A stretch of DNA of 64,000 nucleotides from Nostoc spongiaeforme FACHB-130 (GTDB lineage: Bacteria; Cyanobacteriota; Cyanobacteriia; Cyanobacteriales; Nostocaceae), in assembly GCF_014698475.1 (NCBI RefSeq), contig NZ_JACJTB010000027.1:1-64000 (forward strand), in the 5' to 3' direction. Position 1 is the first letter of the stretch, and every line of letters starts with the position of its first letter. A model generated the notes under the pieces. That model did not search any database. It worked only from the letters and a program-made list of their open reading frames with translations, and was not told the DNA's origin. Below, piece after piece: positions 17,465-26,682 of this stretch. A program made the translations under genes and the position numbers.

Positions 17465-18262
17465 TCATTCTTCTGGAGGATGAGGCATTTCGACCGGAAA
17501 AAATTCTAAGCGATAACGATAAAGCGCCACAGGTCGAGAACCAGCCTGAAAATAATCTGGATCTTGGGGAGAAAGATAAACAGCAGTAACTTGATCTGCT
17601 TCAATTGTGGGATTATTTGTGGCTAATTTCTGGTAAGCAGTTGTAGACTCTACCGAGTTAAAATAAGGGCGAGAACCACCTTTAAATAGTTGTTGAAATA
17701 CTTCCGCAGTGATGTATTTATGCTCAGAAATGCTTTCTGTAGCGCGTGCTGTGATAATAGAGACTAATTGCCGTTCTCCGCGTAACAATGTAATTTGGCG
17801 ATTAGGCGAATCTGGGTCAACCTTAACAGATAATACTGCCTTTTTACCCAAATAAGCTTTAGCCAAATTTAAGCTATTAAAGGCTCTATCTGCTACTAAA
17901 ATTGGTTGTAAATTATTGATTTGTGGGATAAATTTTACACCAGTTTTGATTGATGGTTTTATTTTAATAAATCTGACAATAAAACTTACAGGTTGATTCA
18001 GTTGTTTACGGTTACTTTCAAACCCAGGTGTAACAATATCTGGTGCTAAGGGTGCTGCTAAATCTACTAATGTACTTGTCACTTTCCAAGTACCAGCCAT
18101 CCATTCTGGATAAGCTAAATCATCAGAAGCTGGCTGTACAGAAGTTAATTTTTCCCACTGATGAAAGTTTTCTAAATGTTCAGATAATTCACCTGCTATT
18201 GCATTTCCACTCCAGCCTAGCAGAAATAAAATAACCAAGAAAAAACTACAAATTGCCTGCAT
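17465..18262 (-). CDS. Secreted/lumenal unknown protein (DUF6816-like)
   Basis: A 265-aa protein with a clear signal peptide (hydrophobic FFLVILFLLGWSG, cleavage near AIAG-EL), so it is exported to the periplasm or thylakoid lumen. The conserved-looking core YPEWMAGTWKVTSTLVDLAA and LAPDIVTPGFESNR matches my memory of a family shared by cyanobacteria and plant chloroplasts (DUF6816). The C-terminal half is beta-rich and ends VALYRYRLEFFPVE. No catalytic motif can be named. It lies on the same strand between the ChuX-like gene and the ABC exporter, with gaps above 80 bp on both sides. Confidence 0.7.
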   Translation of the reverse strand: MQAICSFFLVILFLLGWSGNAIAGELSEHLENFHQWEKLTSVQPASDDLAYPEWMAGTWKVTSTLVDLAAPLAPDIVTPGFESNRKQLNQPVSFIVRFIKIKPSIKTGVKFIPQINNLQPILVADRAFNSLNLAKAYLGKKAVLSVKVDPDSPNRQITLLRGERQLVSIITARATESISEHKYITAEVFQQLFKGGSRPYFNSVESTTAYQKLATNNPTIEADQVTAVYLSPQDPDYFQAGSRPVALYRYRLEFFPVEMPHPPEE

Positions 18263-18448
18263 TGTAATTTGTATTTAATTAAATATAGAATTCATATTTG
18301 ATTGATGAAAAAATTCAGTACATTCAGAATAGTCTTTTTTCCTACTCCCCACTCCCCATTCTCTACTCCCTGTCTACACAACTAGATTCAGAAATCAAAC
18401 CGGATTCCTATATTATGTAGTCTGTAAATTTATTACACCAATATCAGT

Positions 18449-18476
18449 GTTGGGTTTCGCTATCGCTTCACCCAAC
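18449..18476. repeat. GTTGGGT/ACCCAAC dispersed hairpin
   Basis: The 7-bp arms GTTGGGT and ACCCAAC enclose a 14-nt loop. This core is widespread between genes in cyanobacterial genomes and recurs near 12570. It lies 21 bp past the stop of the ChuX-like gene and may also act as a terminator. Confidence 0.5.
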
Positions 18477-18497
18477 CTACAGCCAATAACAAGCGAA

Positions 18498-18902
18498 TTA
18501 TAATTCTACTGGTAAAGGCTGCCAAACTTCGCCATATTTTTCTTTTAAATTGTGCCAAGCTTCTACTTGTCCGGGTTCATATTCTCCTGGTTTGCCCCAT
18601 TGCAGAAATAAGCTTAACGCAGGTTCTTGTTTCTCATCTAAAAATCGGATGGCGTAAGTTGTAAAGTTGCCTCTTTTTGCTTCACCTGTTTCAAACTTCA
18701 CCTGGGTAATTTTGTCCATATTTAAGTGAAATTCAAAGCCTTCTGTGTGCATATTGGCATATTTACCTTTGGGTAATTCGGCATAAAATAATTTTTCAAT
18801 TTTGCCGCGTGCTTCTAATACAGCCGCACTGCTGGTAACAATTAAACGTAAAGTTCCTAAAATTTCACAAGCTTCTAAAAATTCTTTTAAATTTGCACTC
18901 AT
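18498..18902 (-). CDS. ChuX/HutX-like heme-binding-fold protein
   Basis: A 134-aa soluble protein. I place the start at ATG 18902 because AAGGA lies 8-12 nt upstream. The open frame extends 9 codons further, but those come from a GTCATTAGTCATTGG intergenic repeat. The sequence (LKEFLEACEILGTLRLIVTSSAAVLE, VKFETGEAKRGNFTTYAIRF, LSLFLQWGKPGEYEPG) looks like the single-domain ChuX/HutX heme-utilisation fold. Such proteins bind heme or handle it in the cytosol, but cyanobacterial members have not been tied to heme uptake as far as I know. No heme transporter genes are nearby. It lies 42 bp after phoH on the same strand, so the two are probably co-transcribed. Confidence 0.6.
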   Translation of the reverse strand: MSANLKEFLEACEILGTLRLIVTSSAAVLEARGKIEKLFYAELPKGKYANMHTEGFEFHLNMDKITQVKFETGEAKRGNFTTYAIRFLDEKQEPALSLFLQWGKPGEYEPGQVEAWHNLKEKYGEVWQPLPVEL

Positions 18903-18943
18903 AATTAATTGTCCTTTGTCATTAGTCATTGGTTATTTGTTGA

Positions 18944-19897
18944 CTATTTTTCGTATTTTTCATAAGCAGCAACAATTCGCTGCACTAAAGGATGACGCAC
19001 TACATCTTTTTGGGTAAATTCGCAAAAACCAATGCCTTCGACGTGTTTTAAAATGTCTAAAGCAACTGATAAGCCTGATTGTTGATTATGGGGCAAATCT
19101 GTTTGTGTTGTATCGCCTGTAATCACCATCCGCGAACGAAAACCCAACCGCGTCAAAACCATTTTGATTTGTGCGGGTGTAGTATTTTGAGCTTCATCCA
19201 CTATTATGAAAGCATTATTTAGGGTACGTCCGCGCATATATGCGAGTGGTGCAACTTCAATAATGCCGCGTTCTATTAAATTAGGTACTTTTTCGGCATC
19301 AATGAATTCGTAAATAGCATCGTAAAGTGGGCGCAGATAAGGATTAATTTTTTGTTGTAAATCTCCTGGTAAAAAGCCCAATCTTTCACCAGCTTCGACG
19401 GCTGGACGAGTTAAAATTAGCTTTTCTACTTGGTTGGCGAGGAGTGCTTGCACAGCGACCACAACGGCGAGATAAGTTTTACCTGTACCAGCAGGCCCGG
19501 TGCAGAAGGTAATGTCTCGTTTGCGGATAGTTTCAATGTACTGTCGTTGACGAAATGTTTTAGCGCGGACTTCTTCACCACGGCGAGTTCTAGCGAGGAC
19601 ATCTCGACGTAATTCTTGGAGTTCGTCTTCACGATCGCTATCTAAAGCTTGACGAGCTGTTAAAATATCGGCATTAGAAATAGTATTGCCTTTAATCCAC
19701 AGGTCTTCGAGCGATCGCACCAACCTGGATGCTAAATTAATTTGGGCATCTGTACCAGTAATCTGGAGTTCCTGTCCCCGTAGCACTAACACCGCGCCTG
19801 TTTGCCGAGACAGGATTTTGAGATTTTCTTCACCATCACCTGCAAGAGCGATCGCACTCGGAATATTAGGCAGCTGAATCTTTAAAGCATCTGCCAT
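18944..19897 (-). CDS. phoH: PhoH family ATPase
   Basis: A 317-aa PhoH/YbeZ-type protein. An N-terminal KH-like part (about 5-70) is followed by a P-loop ATPase domain: Walker A GPAGTGKT (134-141), conserved RPAVEAGERLGFLPGDLQQK, Walker B FIIVDEAQNTT and sensor TGDTTQTDLP. PhoH proteins are RNA-associated ATPases or helicases thought to act in rRNA maturation, often beside YbeY; no ybeY is in this window. All motifs are complete and the length is typical. Confidence 0.95.
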   Translation of the reverse strand: MADALKIQLPNIPSAIALAGDGEENLKILSRQTGAVLVLRGQELQITGTDAQINLASRLVRSLEDLWIKGNTISNADILTARQALDSDREDELQELRRDVLARTRRGEEVRAKTFRQRQYIETIRKRDITFCTGPAGTGKTYLAVVVAVQALLANQVEKLILTRPAVEAGERLGFLPGDLQQKINPYLRPLYDAIYEFIDAEKVPNLIERGIIEVAPLAYMRGRTLNNAFIIVDEAQNTTPAQIKMVLTRLGFRSRMVITGDTTQTDLPHNQQSGLSVALDILKHVEGIGFCEFTQKDVVRHPLVQRIVAAYEKYEK

Positions 19898-20146
19898 AGT
19901 TATTTCTTAAATGTGTGAGGAGTTATTTTTAACAACGGTCTATTACTTCTTTAGATTTTTAATTACAGTTTTTAATTATGTTTATTTTTACATTATTTTC
20001 TAGTTTTGCGCTTTTGCATCGCCATACTAGTTATGTTTAAGATTTTGTCTAGTAAAGTAGAGACGCGATCGCATCTCTACTTTAGCGAGGTTAAAGTTAA
20101 TTAAACTTGCTCACCTCAAATTCCACCATTGACTGCGGTTAATCGC

Positions 20147-20323
20147 TTAGTAGCGAACGCCTTTACGTGCTGCTTCTGCTTTACGCTTCCGGCGCAGACT
20201 GGGTTTTTCGTATCTTTCCCGACGTTTAACCTCAGATAATATCCCGGCTCTTTGAATTTTCTTTTTAAAACGTCTTAGTGCCGAGTCAATTGTTTCATTT
20301 TCACCTAGACGGACTTCAGCCAC
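20147..20323 (-). CDS. rpsU: 30S ribosomal protein bS21
   Basis: A 58-aa basic protein starting at GTG 20323 ([19 protein letters not shown]) and ending ARKGVRY. The sequence is a full-length bS21, with the [13 protein letters not shown] helix and the Arg/Lys-rich tail. bS21 sits near the anti-Shine-Dalgarno region of 16S rRNA and helps initiation. The weak GTG start may allow autoregulation. It lies between phoH and khpA on the same strand, but with gaps of more than 160 bp, so probably a separate transcript. Confidence 0.97.
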   Translation of the reverse strand: MAEVRLGENETIDSALRRFKKKIQRAGILSEVKRRERYEKPSLRRKRKAEAARKGVRY

Positions 20324-20489
20324 TCCCTAATTTCACCCCCTGACAGAGATATTTAGAAGTTGCATTCAAAAATAGCATTTAGAAATTAGGTCAATGAGAG
20401 GAGGCACAAGGCAGAAGAATTAAGTTTCAGACTTCATCCTTCACACTTCATACTTTTCTCCCTCATCTTCCTTTCTTTATAGTTTAAAC

Positions 20490-20927
20490 CTAGCGGAAAC
20501 GAGGTTTAGCAACAGGTCTACTAGGCCCGTTGTTGCCACGTCTTTCCCTAGTTTTTGGCAGTGGCGGTCGCTCTTCGCGGTCTTCATCAAAAGACATACC
20601 ATCTCGCCCCATAGCACTGCTGCCATAGATGTCCAGATATACAGATTGTCCAGCCAGTTCTGCCGCAGCAGCAACTACTGTCCGAATTGCCTGAATATTG
20701 CGTCCGCCTCGGCCAAATACTTTGCCTTTATCTGCACTGTCAAAGGCAATGCGAATCCAAGCTTTTTTCAGGGTGTGAGAAATTTCACAATCAACGCTTA
20801 AGGTATTTGGAGATTCTAAAAACGGCTGCATCAAAAATCGCACTAGTCCAACATAATTGGGATTAGCTGCGAAAGATGGCGTATTGAGGTTATGATGCGG
20901 GTTTTGCACTGACCTGTTCAAGAACAT
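20490..20927 (-). CDS. khpA: KhpA-like KH-domain RNA-binding protein
   Basis: Up to 145 aa. A single KH fold covers about residues 25-100 with the GxxG loop in [19 protein letters not shown] disordered, Arg/Pro-rich tail ([15 protein letters not shown]) follows, a cyanobacterial addition to the short KhpA. KhpA with KhpB binds many RNAs and affects cell division and envelope in Gram-positives. The frame begins inside rpsP: ATG 20927 overlaps it by 38 nt, and GTG 20909 is an alternative. Translational coupling to rpsP is therefore likely. The order ffh-rpsP-khpA is widely conserved. Confidence 0.92.
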   Translation of the reverse strand: MFLNRSVQNPHHNLNTPSFAANPNYVGLVRFLMQPFLESPNTLSVDCEISHTLKKAWIRIAFDSADKGKVFGRGGRNIQAIRTVVAAAAELAGQSVYLDIYGSSAMGRDGMSFDEDREERPPLPKTRERRGNNGPSRPVAKPRFR

Positions 20928-21150
20928 TAGCTTTTACGAGGATGCGACGTACGGTGTCAGTGGGCTGTGCGCCTTGTTGTAGTCGCTTGACGATGCCGGG
21001 AACATCTAGTCTAACTTCATCGGTTCTGGGGTTGTAAAAGCCCAGTTCTTCTAAAGGACGACCATCGCGGCGAGAGAGGCTATTCATGGCGACAATACGG
21101 TAGCTCGCTTCCCGCTTTTTTCCGTATCGCTTCAAGCGCAGTTTGATCAT
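20890..21150 (-). CDS. rpsP: 30S ribosomal protein bS16
   Basis: An 86-aa protein starting [20 protein letters not shown] at ATG 21150, with AGGAGAA about 10 nt upstream. The longer open frame to 21243 is not needed. [15 protein letters not shown] and the basic N-terminus are diagnostic for bS16, an early-assembling protein of the 30S body. It is transcribed with ffh upstream and khpA overlapping downstream. Confidence 0.97.
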   Translation of the reverse strand: MIKLRLKRYGKKREASYRIVAMNSLSRRDGRPLEELGFYNPRTDEVRLDVPGIVKRLQQGAQPTDTVRRILVKANVLEQVSAKPAS

Positions 21151-21289
21151 GTTGAAGAATTGTTCTCCTGTTTGTATGGATTTTTGCAGCTGATAAATTG
21201 AGGAAGTAACTTGGCGAAAGTGCCTTGGTTGATTACTTCCCATGCTGAAATGCTTATTTTAACACTTGATTAGTGTTTGCGGCTATATG

Positions 21290-21480
21290 AGTTAGGGAGT
21301 GGGGAGTTGGGAATCACAGAAGAGGCAGAGGGGAAAGGGGCAGGGAGCAGGGGGAGCAAGCCCTTCCCTGGAGCGTGGAGTGAAGCATGGGTACGAAGCC
21401 CCGCACTGGAAGGGCGCTCTTACTGGGGCGGAGTTCAAGCTCCGTCTTCGTCTTCCCCCTTGCTCCCTGCACCCTGCTCC
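21290..21480. repeat. G-rich dispersed repeat between ffh and rpsP
   Basis: An asymmetric purine tract (GGGGAAAGGGGCAGGGAGCAGGG type) is followed by CCCTTCCCTGGAGCGTGGAGTG, partly complementary to later GGAAGGGCGCTC, and then by a CCCCTTGCTCCCTGC tract that inverts the first. The region can fold into a long imperfect hairpin. A shorter relative lies at 48598-48680. It interrupts an otherwise compact operon. Confidence 0.6.
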
Positions 21481-21537
21481 TATGCCTCTTGTAACAGACT
21501 TTTCCCCTTGTCTTCCTTGTCTCTCTTGTCCCCTCTT

Positions 21538-22998
21538 CTACAAGTTCCCAAAGCCTTTTTTCTTCTTATCCTTGGGTTTTTTCTTTTTGCTGCCGCCACC
21601 ACCGCCGTTATAACCGCGCCATCCGGGGGCGGCGGGACGACCACCTGCGTAGGCGTTGCCCATACCACCGCCGCCGAACATTCCCGGCATACCAGGGAAG
21701 TTACCTTTACCCATTTGTTGCATGAGCGATCGCATTTTTTGGAAGTCTGATACCAGCTTACTTACATCAGCTTCTTTGTAACCAGAACCTTTAGCCACCC
21801 GTCGTCTGCGGCTGGGAGAACTTGCCAATAAATCTGGGTCTTGGCGTTCTTGCTTGGTCATGGAATTAATCATCGCTTCGCAGCGTTTTAGCTGAGTTTC
21901 GCCCTGTTTGAGTTGATCATCAGACAGCTTACCCATACCAGGAATCATCTTGAGAATGCCTCCCAGTGACCCCATATTTTTCAACAAACGCAGCTGTTTG
22001 AGAAAGTCGGTAAAGTCAAACTTTGCTGACAGAATTTTCTCTTGCATTTGCTCGGCATCAGCCAAGTCAATTTCTTCTTGGGCTTTTTCTACCAAAGTCA
22101 GCACATCGCCCATCCCTAAAATCCGCGATGCCATCCGGTCAGGGTAAAAAGGTTGTAGGGCTTCGACTTTTTCCCCAACACCGACAAATTTGATGGGTGC
22201 GCCGGAAATTTGGCGGACTGACAAAGCTGCACCACCACGGCTATCACCATCTAACTTGGTGAGAATTGCCCCAGTAATGCCGATTTGCTCATGGAAGGTG
22301 CGGGTGAGGTTGGCGGCTTCTTGACCAGTCATCGAGTCCACCACCAACAAAGTTTCGTGGGGTTGGACTGTTTCTTTAATCCGGGCTAACTCCGCCATCA
22401 TGTCTTCGTCGATTTGCAGACGACCCGCAGTATCAATGATGACTGTATCGACACCTTCAGCTTTGGCGCGTTCTACACCTTGGCGAGCGATTTCTACTGG
22501 GTTAGCATCACTGCCCAACTCAAATACTGGTACGTTAATTTGCTTACCCAAAGTGATCAACTGATCAATTGCGGCGGGGCGATATACATCTGTGGCGACT
22601 AACAAACAGCTGCGCTCTAATTTCCTTAGATGTAAAGCTAATTTGGCTGTGGCTGTGGTTTTACCAGTACCTTGTAAACCAGCCATCAACACAATTGTCG
22701 GCTTTTGTTCAGCTTCCACCAGGGGAACATTTTCTTCCCCCATCACCTGCACCAATTCATCATAGACAATTTTGATGAACTGCTGGTCTGGGCGCACGCC
22801 AGAAATTACCTCGGCTCCCTGCGCCTTGGCTTCAACTTCGCTAATAAAATCTTTGACTACCTGGAGGTTGACATCTGCTTCTAATAAAGCGCGGCGGACT
22901 TCTCGCAAAGCCTCTTGAATATTGGATTGCGAGATTTTATCTTGACCCCGAAGTTTTTTCCAGGCGGATTCTAAACGGTCTGCTAGTGCATCAAACAT
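21538..22998 (-). CDS. ffh: Signal recognition particle protein Ffh (SRP54)
   Basis: A 486-aa GTPase that binds signal peptides of nascent membrane proteins with 4.5S RNA and hands ribosomes to FtsY. The N domain is at 1-100. The G domain has G1 GLQGTGKT (107-114), G3 DTAGR and G4 TKLDGDSRGG. The Met-rich M domain spans about 300-430 (GSLGGILKMIPGM, SRRRRVAKGSG). The extreme C-terminus is Gly-rich then Lys-rich (GMFGGGGMGNAYAGG, KKKKPKDKKKK), a longer tail than in E. coli but usual for cyanobacteria. It is the first gene of the ffh-rpsP-khpA group. Confidence 0.97.
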   Translation of the reverse strand: MFDALADRLESAWKKLRGQDKISQSNIQEALREVRRALLEADVNLQVVKDFISEVEAKAQGAEVISGVRPDQQFIKIVYDELVQVMGEENVPLVEAEQKPTIVLMAGLQGTGKTTATAKLALHLRKLERSCLLVATDVYRPAAIDQLITLGKQINVPVFELGSDANPVEIARQGVERAKAEGVDTVIIDTAGRLQIDEDMMAELARIKETVQPHETLLVVDSMTGQEAANLTRTFHEQIGITGAILTKLDGDSRGGAALSVRQISGAPIKFVGVGEKVEALQPFYPDRMASRILGMGDVLTLVEKAQEEIDLADAEQMQEKILSAKFDFTDFLKQLRLLKNMGSLGGILKMIPGMGKLSDDQLKQGETQLKRCEAMINSMTKQERQDPDLLASSPSRRRRVAKGSGYKEADVSKLVSDFQKMRSLMQQMGKGNFPGMPGMFGGGGMGNAYAGGRPAAPGWRGYNGGGGGSKKKKPKDKKKKGFGNL

Positions 22999-23031
22999 AT
23001 CTAAGTTACAAGTATTTAGCCAATGAGGAAG

Positions 23032-23066
23032 CCGGAATTGTCGCCAAAGGCGATGCAGAATTTCCG
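23032..23066. other. Imperfect hairpin upstream of ffh
   Basis: CCGGAATT..CGCC and GGCG....AATTTCCGG pair with an internal mismatch, 34 bp upstream of the ffh start. It could be a 5'-leader structure. No riboswitch class is recognisable. Confidence 0.25.
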
Positions 23067-23200
23067 GTAGAGTTTTAACGTGCTATCTACCAGCTTAGTA
23101 GTTTTCACTCCGAGTTGAGCAACTGGATACCTACTGGGTTTGGGGTGGTAAACCGTATTTTGTGTATAAATTATGATTTTAGAGGTTTGGCAAAGCTGAG

Positions 23201-23620
23201 TTAAGCAACACTAATTTGGTCACAGTGACATGATTGTAAAGCTTGTTTCACATCTGCTAACAAGACATTCATATCAACTGGCTTGCGGATAATACCTGCT
23301 ACTTTGGCTTGGCACTTCTTTTTGATGGTGTCTTCTTCGTAGCCACTCAGCAACAAAATCGGTAAACACTTACAAATGTGATTTTGTTGGATGCGGTAGG
23401 CAACTTCGTAACCATCCATTCCTGACATTGTGACATCTAGTAAAAGCAAATCAAATTTTTGAAATGCTATTTTTTGCAATGCTTCTTCTCCACACAAGAC
23501 TGTAGTAACTTGATAACCATTTGTTTCTAAAATTGTTTCTAGTAAAAAACAAGTGACATGACAATCATCACAGACAAGAATATGGGAATTTTTATTGTTG
23601 ATTTTTTGGCTCATAATCAA
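23201..23620 (-). CDS. Single-domain response regulator (CheY-like)
   Basis: A 139-aa receiver domain with no output domain. The acidic pair is Asp18/Asp19 (LVCDDC), the phospho-acceptor is Asp62 (LLLLDVTMSGMDG), the switch Ser92 (LLLSGYEE) and the conserved Lys113 (IRKP). It is rich in Cys (positions about 17, 24, 43, 83, 85, 103), which is unusual for a receiver and could make it redox-sensitive, but that is inference. It starts at ATG 23620 or 23614. No kinase is adjacent. It probably acts as a diffusible phosphorelay or protein-interaction module. Confidence 0.9.
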   Translation of the reverse strand: MIMSQKINNKNSHILVCDDCHVTCFLLETILETNGYQVTTVLCGEEALQKIAFQKFDLLLLDVTMSGMDGYEVAYRIQQNHICKCLPILLLSGYEEDTIKKKCQAKVAGIIRKPVDMNVLLADVKQALQSCHCDQISVA

Positions 23621-24389
23621 ATTATATTAATAAATAAATAATAAATATTGATTTTTGAACTAAAAAAGCTCAATCCAAATTATCCAAATTTGACAGATAT
23701 TAATGATGAAATACCAATTTCGGGTTTTGTATCTGGTAAAAAATATGGAGAATTGATATTCTAAGTATCAAGTTAGTTGCTGTAACTAATATTTATAGTA
23801 TATAGATGCAGGCTGCACGTAGAAAGTTTAAAATTATTCACTTAATTGTAAGCACCATAATTATAAAAATCTGTATTTAGAGAGTGACAGTACATTATGG
23901 CTCAAGGCTTAACTTCTCAAAAAGAGATAAGATAATACCACAATATTCTCAAATAGATTTATTTTTTACATTCTAAAATCATAGAATGAGCAGAGTGGAT
24001 TTCTAGAATATATAGCAACTCTGAACACACCAAGAAAAATGGTGTGTTAGGGAGCATCCACTTTTGGAAGAAACACCGGGCGATTGGAAATCGCAGCTAC
24101 ACAAACCAAGTCCGCCTACGCGGACTATCTCAAAACCCGTGCAGGCGGGTTTAGTTTGTATAGCCCCAGACTTCAGTCTGTTCGCGTAGCGTGCGCCTTA
24201 GCGCAGGGCTATTTGCCGAAAGTGGATGCACCTGTGTGTTATGGCTAATCTTCACACTCTTAAGTTCTGAAATCCTTGCAGAGCCGTAACACAACCTACT
24301 TAAATAGCCTCTGAATATCATAGGTAGCGGAATATAAAATCTATCTCCCTTGTCTCCCTTGTCCCCAGAAGATGGGATATTTTTTATTC
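23621..24389. other. Long intergenic region containing a MITE-like element
   Basis: About 770 bp between the response regulator and the aminopeptidase gene. The first 400 bp are AT-rich with nothing recognisable. The element at 24054-24229 is described separately. After it come about 70 bp and a CTCCCTTGTCTCCC pyrimidine repeat near 24345-24365. No ORF is supported. Confidence 0.5.
24054..24229. mobile_element. MITE-like palindromic element with terminal inverted repeats
   Basis: 176 bp bounded by GCATCCACTTT and its inverse AAAGTGGATGC. It contains further inverted pieces: GTCCGCCTACGCGGAC, AAACCCGTGCAGGCGGGTTT, and AGCCC..GGGCT around a GACTTCAGTC dyad. TGTGTTA occurs on both sides (24043-24049 and 24235-24241) as a possible target duplication, offset by 4-5 bp. 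It has no coding capacity, so mobility would depend on a transposase in trans. Confidence 0.65.
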
Positions 24390-25793
24390 CTAGCCTCTAG
24401 CCTCTTCATCAAGGTTGTTTACTAAAGCTTCTATGGTATCAGCATCATTTGGTAAGGCGGCTGTTAAAATTTCACTGCCATCGGCGGTAACTAAAACATC
24501 ATCTTCGATGCGGATACCCCGGACATCAGAAAATTTTTCTAAACGCTCCCAATTGATGATGTTTTGATATTTAGTGCGATTTTGGGAATCATTTAAAATT
24601 GCGGGGACTTGATAAAATCCTGGTTCAATTGTGACTAACATTCCCGGACGTAGGGGACGATTAAGACGCAGGTAACTTAAGCCAAAGCGATCGCTCCTGG
24701 TTCTATCATCTTCATATCCCGCTAAATCTCCCAAGTCTTCCATATCATGCACATCTAAACCGAGTAAATGCCCAATTCCATGCGGGAAAAACAAGGCATG
24801 GGCATCTAATTCGACTAAATCTTGGGGGTTGCCTTGTAAAATGCCTAAATCAACTAACCCTTCAGCAATCACCGTTGCGGCTAATAAATGAATATCTCGA
24901 TACTCTACGCCAGGGCGAATTTTGGCAATGCAAGCATCATGAGCTGCTAAGACAACATTATATATATCTCGTTGCGTGGCGGAAAATTTACCAGACACAG
25001 GCCAAGTTCTAGTAATATCAGCCGCCCAACCCATTTCGGTTTCTGCACCCACATCAGCCAAAAGTAAATCACCTGGTTGCAGTGGGTGATGATATGCCTC
25101 ATTATGCAAAACTTCACCGTGAACGGTCACAATACTGTTGTAAGAAGTGGTCATATTTTGGGCAATAATTACCCCTTCCATTGCCGCCCGGACTTCTGCT
25201 TCTTGTTTTGCTTTAGGGGTGGCTACCATACCTGCTTTGTGTGCAGCCACACTGACAGTTGCAGCTTTACGTAATTCAGCTAAGGCTTCCTCATCGTGAG
25301 TAAGGCGTAAACTGACAATTGCTTTGGCTAACTCTAAATCCAATCCCTCCAAATCATAAGGTGAAGAAATTTCTCTATGTAGAATTTGGGACTGTACAAG
25401 GCTGGTGCGATAATTCTGCACAGGAATTGAGGCTGCACCATGACCACGATGTTTCAACTCAGATAAGGTTCTCGCCGTATCTGCACCAATTTTGGCGGCA
25501 ATTTCTTCGCGTTTGGGTGTTTCGCCATGCCATAAGGCGCTACCGGGTTCGGGATCATCAATGAATAACTCTAGTTTGCCTGCTTCTAGACGAATGGCAG
25601 CGTTGTGTAGAGGTAAGCCAGCAAAATACAAGAAATGGCTACTGGCGCGGAATGGATAGGTATTCGCTCGAAAGTTGCGGGGGCTGCTGCTACCTGACCA
25701 GAGAATTACCGGGAAATCAATTAATTGAGCTAGTTTTTGCCGTCTGTGGCGTAAAGTATCGCTTAGGGTGTGGGAGATATGGTGAATTTGCAT
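24390..25793 (-). CDS. pepP: Aminopeptidase P family protein (M24B, Xaa-Pro aminopeptidase)
   Basis: About 467 aa from ATG 25793 (MQIHHISHTLSDTLRHRRQK). The open frame reaches 25868, but the homology-like part begins here. The N-terminal creatinase-like domain has VILWSGSSSPRNFRANTYPF and FRASSHFLYFAG. The C-terminal pita-bread domain has the dinuclear metal ligands in LLADVGAETEMGWAADITRTW, the HGIGHLLGLDVHD motif, VTIEPGFY and GIRIEDDVLVT. The enzyme removes an N-terminal residue before proline, in the cytosol. It is divergent from phzF, with about 91 bp between the starts for both promoters. Confidence 0.93.
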   Translation of the reverse strand: MQIHHISHTLSDTLRHRRQKLAQLIDFPVILWSGSSSPRNFRANTYPFRASSHFLYFAGLPLHNAAIRLEAGKLELFIDDPEPGSALWHGETPKREEIAAKIGADTARTLSELKHRGHGAASIPVQNYRTSLVQSQILHREISSPYDLEGLDLELAKAIVSLRLTHDEEALAELRKAATVSVAAHKAGMVATPKAKQEAEVRAAMEGVIIAQNMTTSYNSIVTVHGEVLHNEAYHHPLQPGDLLLADVGAETEMGWAADITRTWPVSGKFSATQRDIYNVVLAAHDACIAKIRPGVEYRDIHLLAATVIAEGLVDLGILQGNPQDLVELDAHALFFPHGIGHLLGLDVHDMEDLGDLAGYEDDRTRSDRFGLSYLRLNRPLRPGMLVTIEPGFYQVPAILNDSQNRTKYQNIINWERLEKFSDVRGIRIEDDVLVTADGSEILTAALPNDADTIEALVNNLDEEARG

Positions 25794-25884
25794 AATTTCA
25801 AACGCAAAGTGACGTAGAGAAGTTGCGTAAATCTTTAATGTACTCTCGTAGATATATATTGCTTTCATATTCTAGAGTAAGTTC

Positions 25885-26682
25885 ATGGGACAAATCATTA
25901 CTCAGGTTGATGCTTTTACCGATAAACCTTTTGCGGGAAATCCTGCGGCTGTTTGTGTTTTGCCTGCACCAAAAGACACTGACTGGATGCAGCAGGTAGC
26001 ACAGGAAATGAATTTGTCAGAAACGGCTTTTTTGGTGAAACAGGATGATGGCTTTAATCTGCGTTGGTTTACGCCAGCTGTAGAAGTGCCGCTTTGTGGT
26101 CATGCAACTTTAGCCAGCGCCCATGTGTTGTGGTCGCAAGGACATTTAGCTAGTGACGAGGTGGCGAGATTTCATACCAAAAGTGGGTTATTGATTGCCA
26201 AGCGCCAAAATGAATGGATTGAACTGAATTTTCCCGTTAATCACTCACAAGTAACTAATGCACCACCGGAACTCGGTACAGCTTTAGGTGTAAATTATCA
26301 AGCCGTTTACCAAAATTCTCTCGGTTATCTCGTAGAAGTAGCTTCAGAAGATGTAGTACGGCAAATGCAGCCGAATTTTCAACTTTTGAAAACTTTCCCT
26401 GTAGATGGTGTGGTTGTCACGAGCAAAGCTCATCCAGGCTCAGAATATGATTTTTTGTCTCGGTTTTTTGCCCCAGCTTTGGGCATTGATGAAGACCCAG
26501 TTACGGGAGCCGCTCATTGCTGTTTAGCCCCCTTTTGGCGCGATCGCTTGGGTAAAAATACATTCTTGGCTTATCAAGCATCCCAGCGCGGTGGTGTAGT
26601 TAAATTGTATTATGACGGCGGCGATCGCGTCCTCCTTTCTGGTCAAGCAGTTACTATCCTACAAGGAGAACTTTTGAGTTAA
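25885..26682 (+). CDS. PhzF-family isomerase/epimerase-like protein
   Basis: A 265-aa protein with the PhzF/YddE double-barrel fold. The N-terminus VDAFTDKPFAGNPAAVCVL and the catalytic-Glu segment MNLSETAFL (Glu46) are canonical. CGHATLASAHVLW and DEDPVTGAAHCCLAPFW follow as the conserved second-half motifs. PhzF itself isomerises a phenazine precursor; most family members have unknown substrates, and no phenazine genes are here. It starts at ATG 25885. Confidence 0.93.
   Translation: MGQIITQVDAFTDKPFAGNPAAVCVLPAPKDTDWMQQVAQEMNLSETAFLVKQDDGFNLRWFTPAVEVPLCGHATLASAHVLWSQGHLASDEVARFHTKSGLLIAKRQNEWIELNFPVNHSQVTNAPPELGTALGVNYQAVYQNSLGYLVEVASEDVVRQMQPNFQLLKTFPVDGVVVTSKAHPGSEYDFLSRFFAPALGIDEDPVTGAAHCCLAPFWRDRLGKNTFLAYQASQRGGVVKLYYDGGDRVLLSGQAVTILQGELLS

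Noticed and set aside
21277-21750. 157-aa frame opposite ffh
   Set aside because: It runs through a G-rich repeat and then antisense to the Gly-rich tail of ffh; not protein-like.
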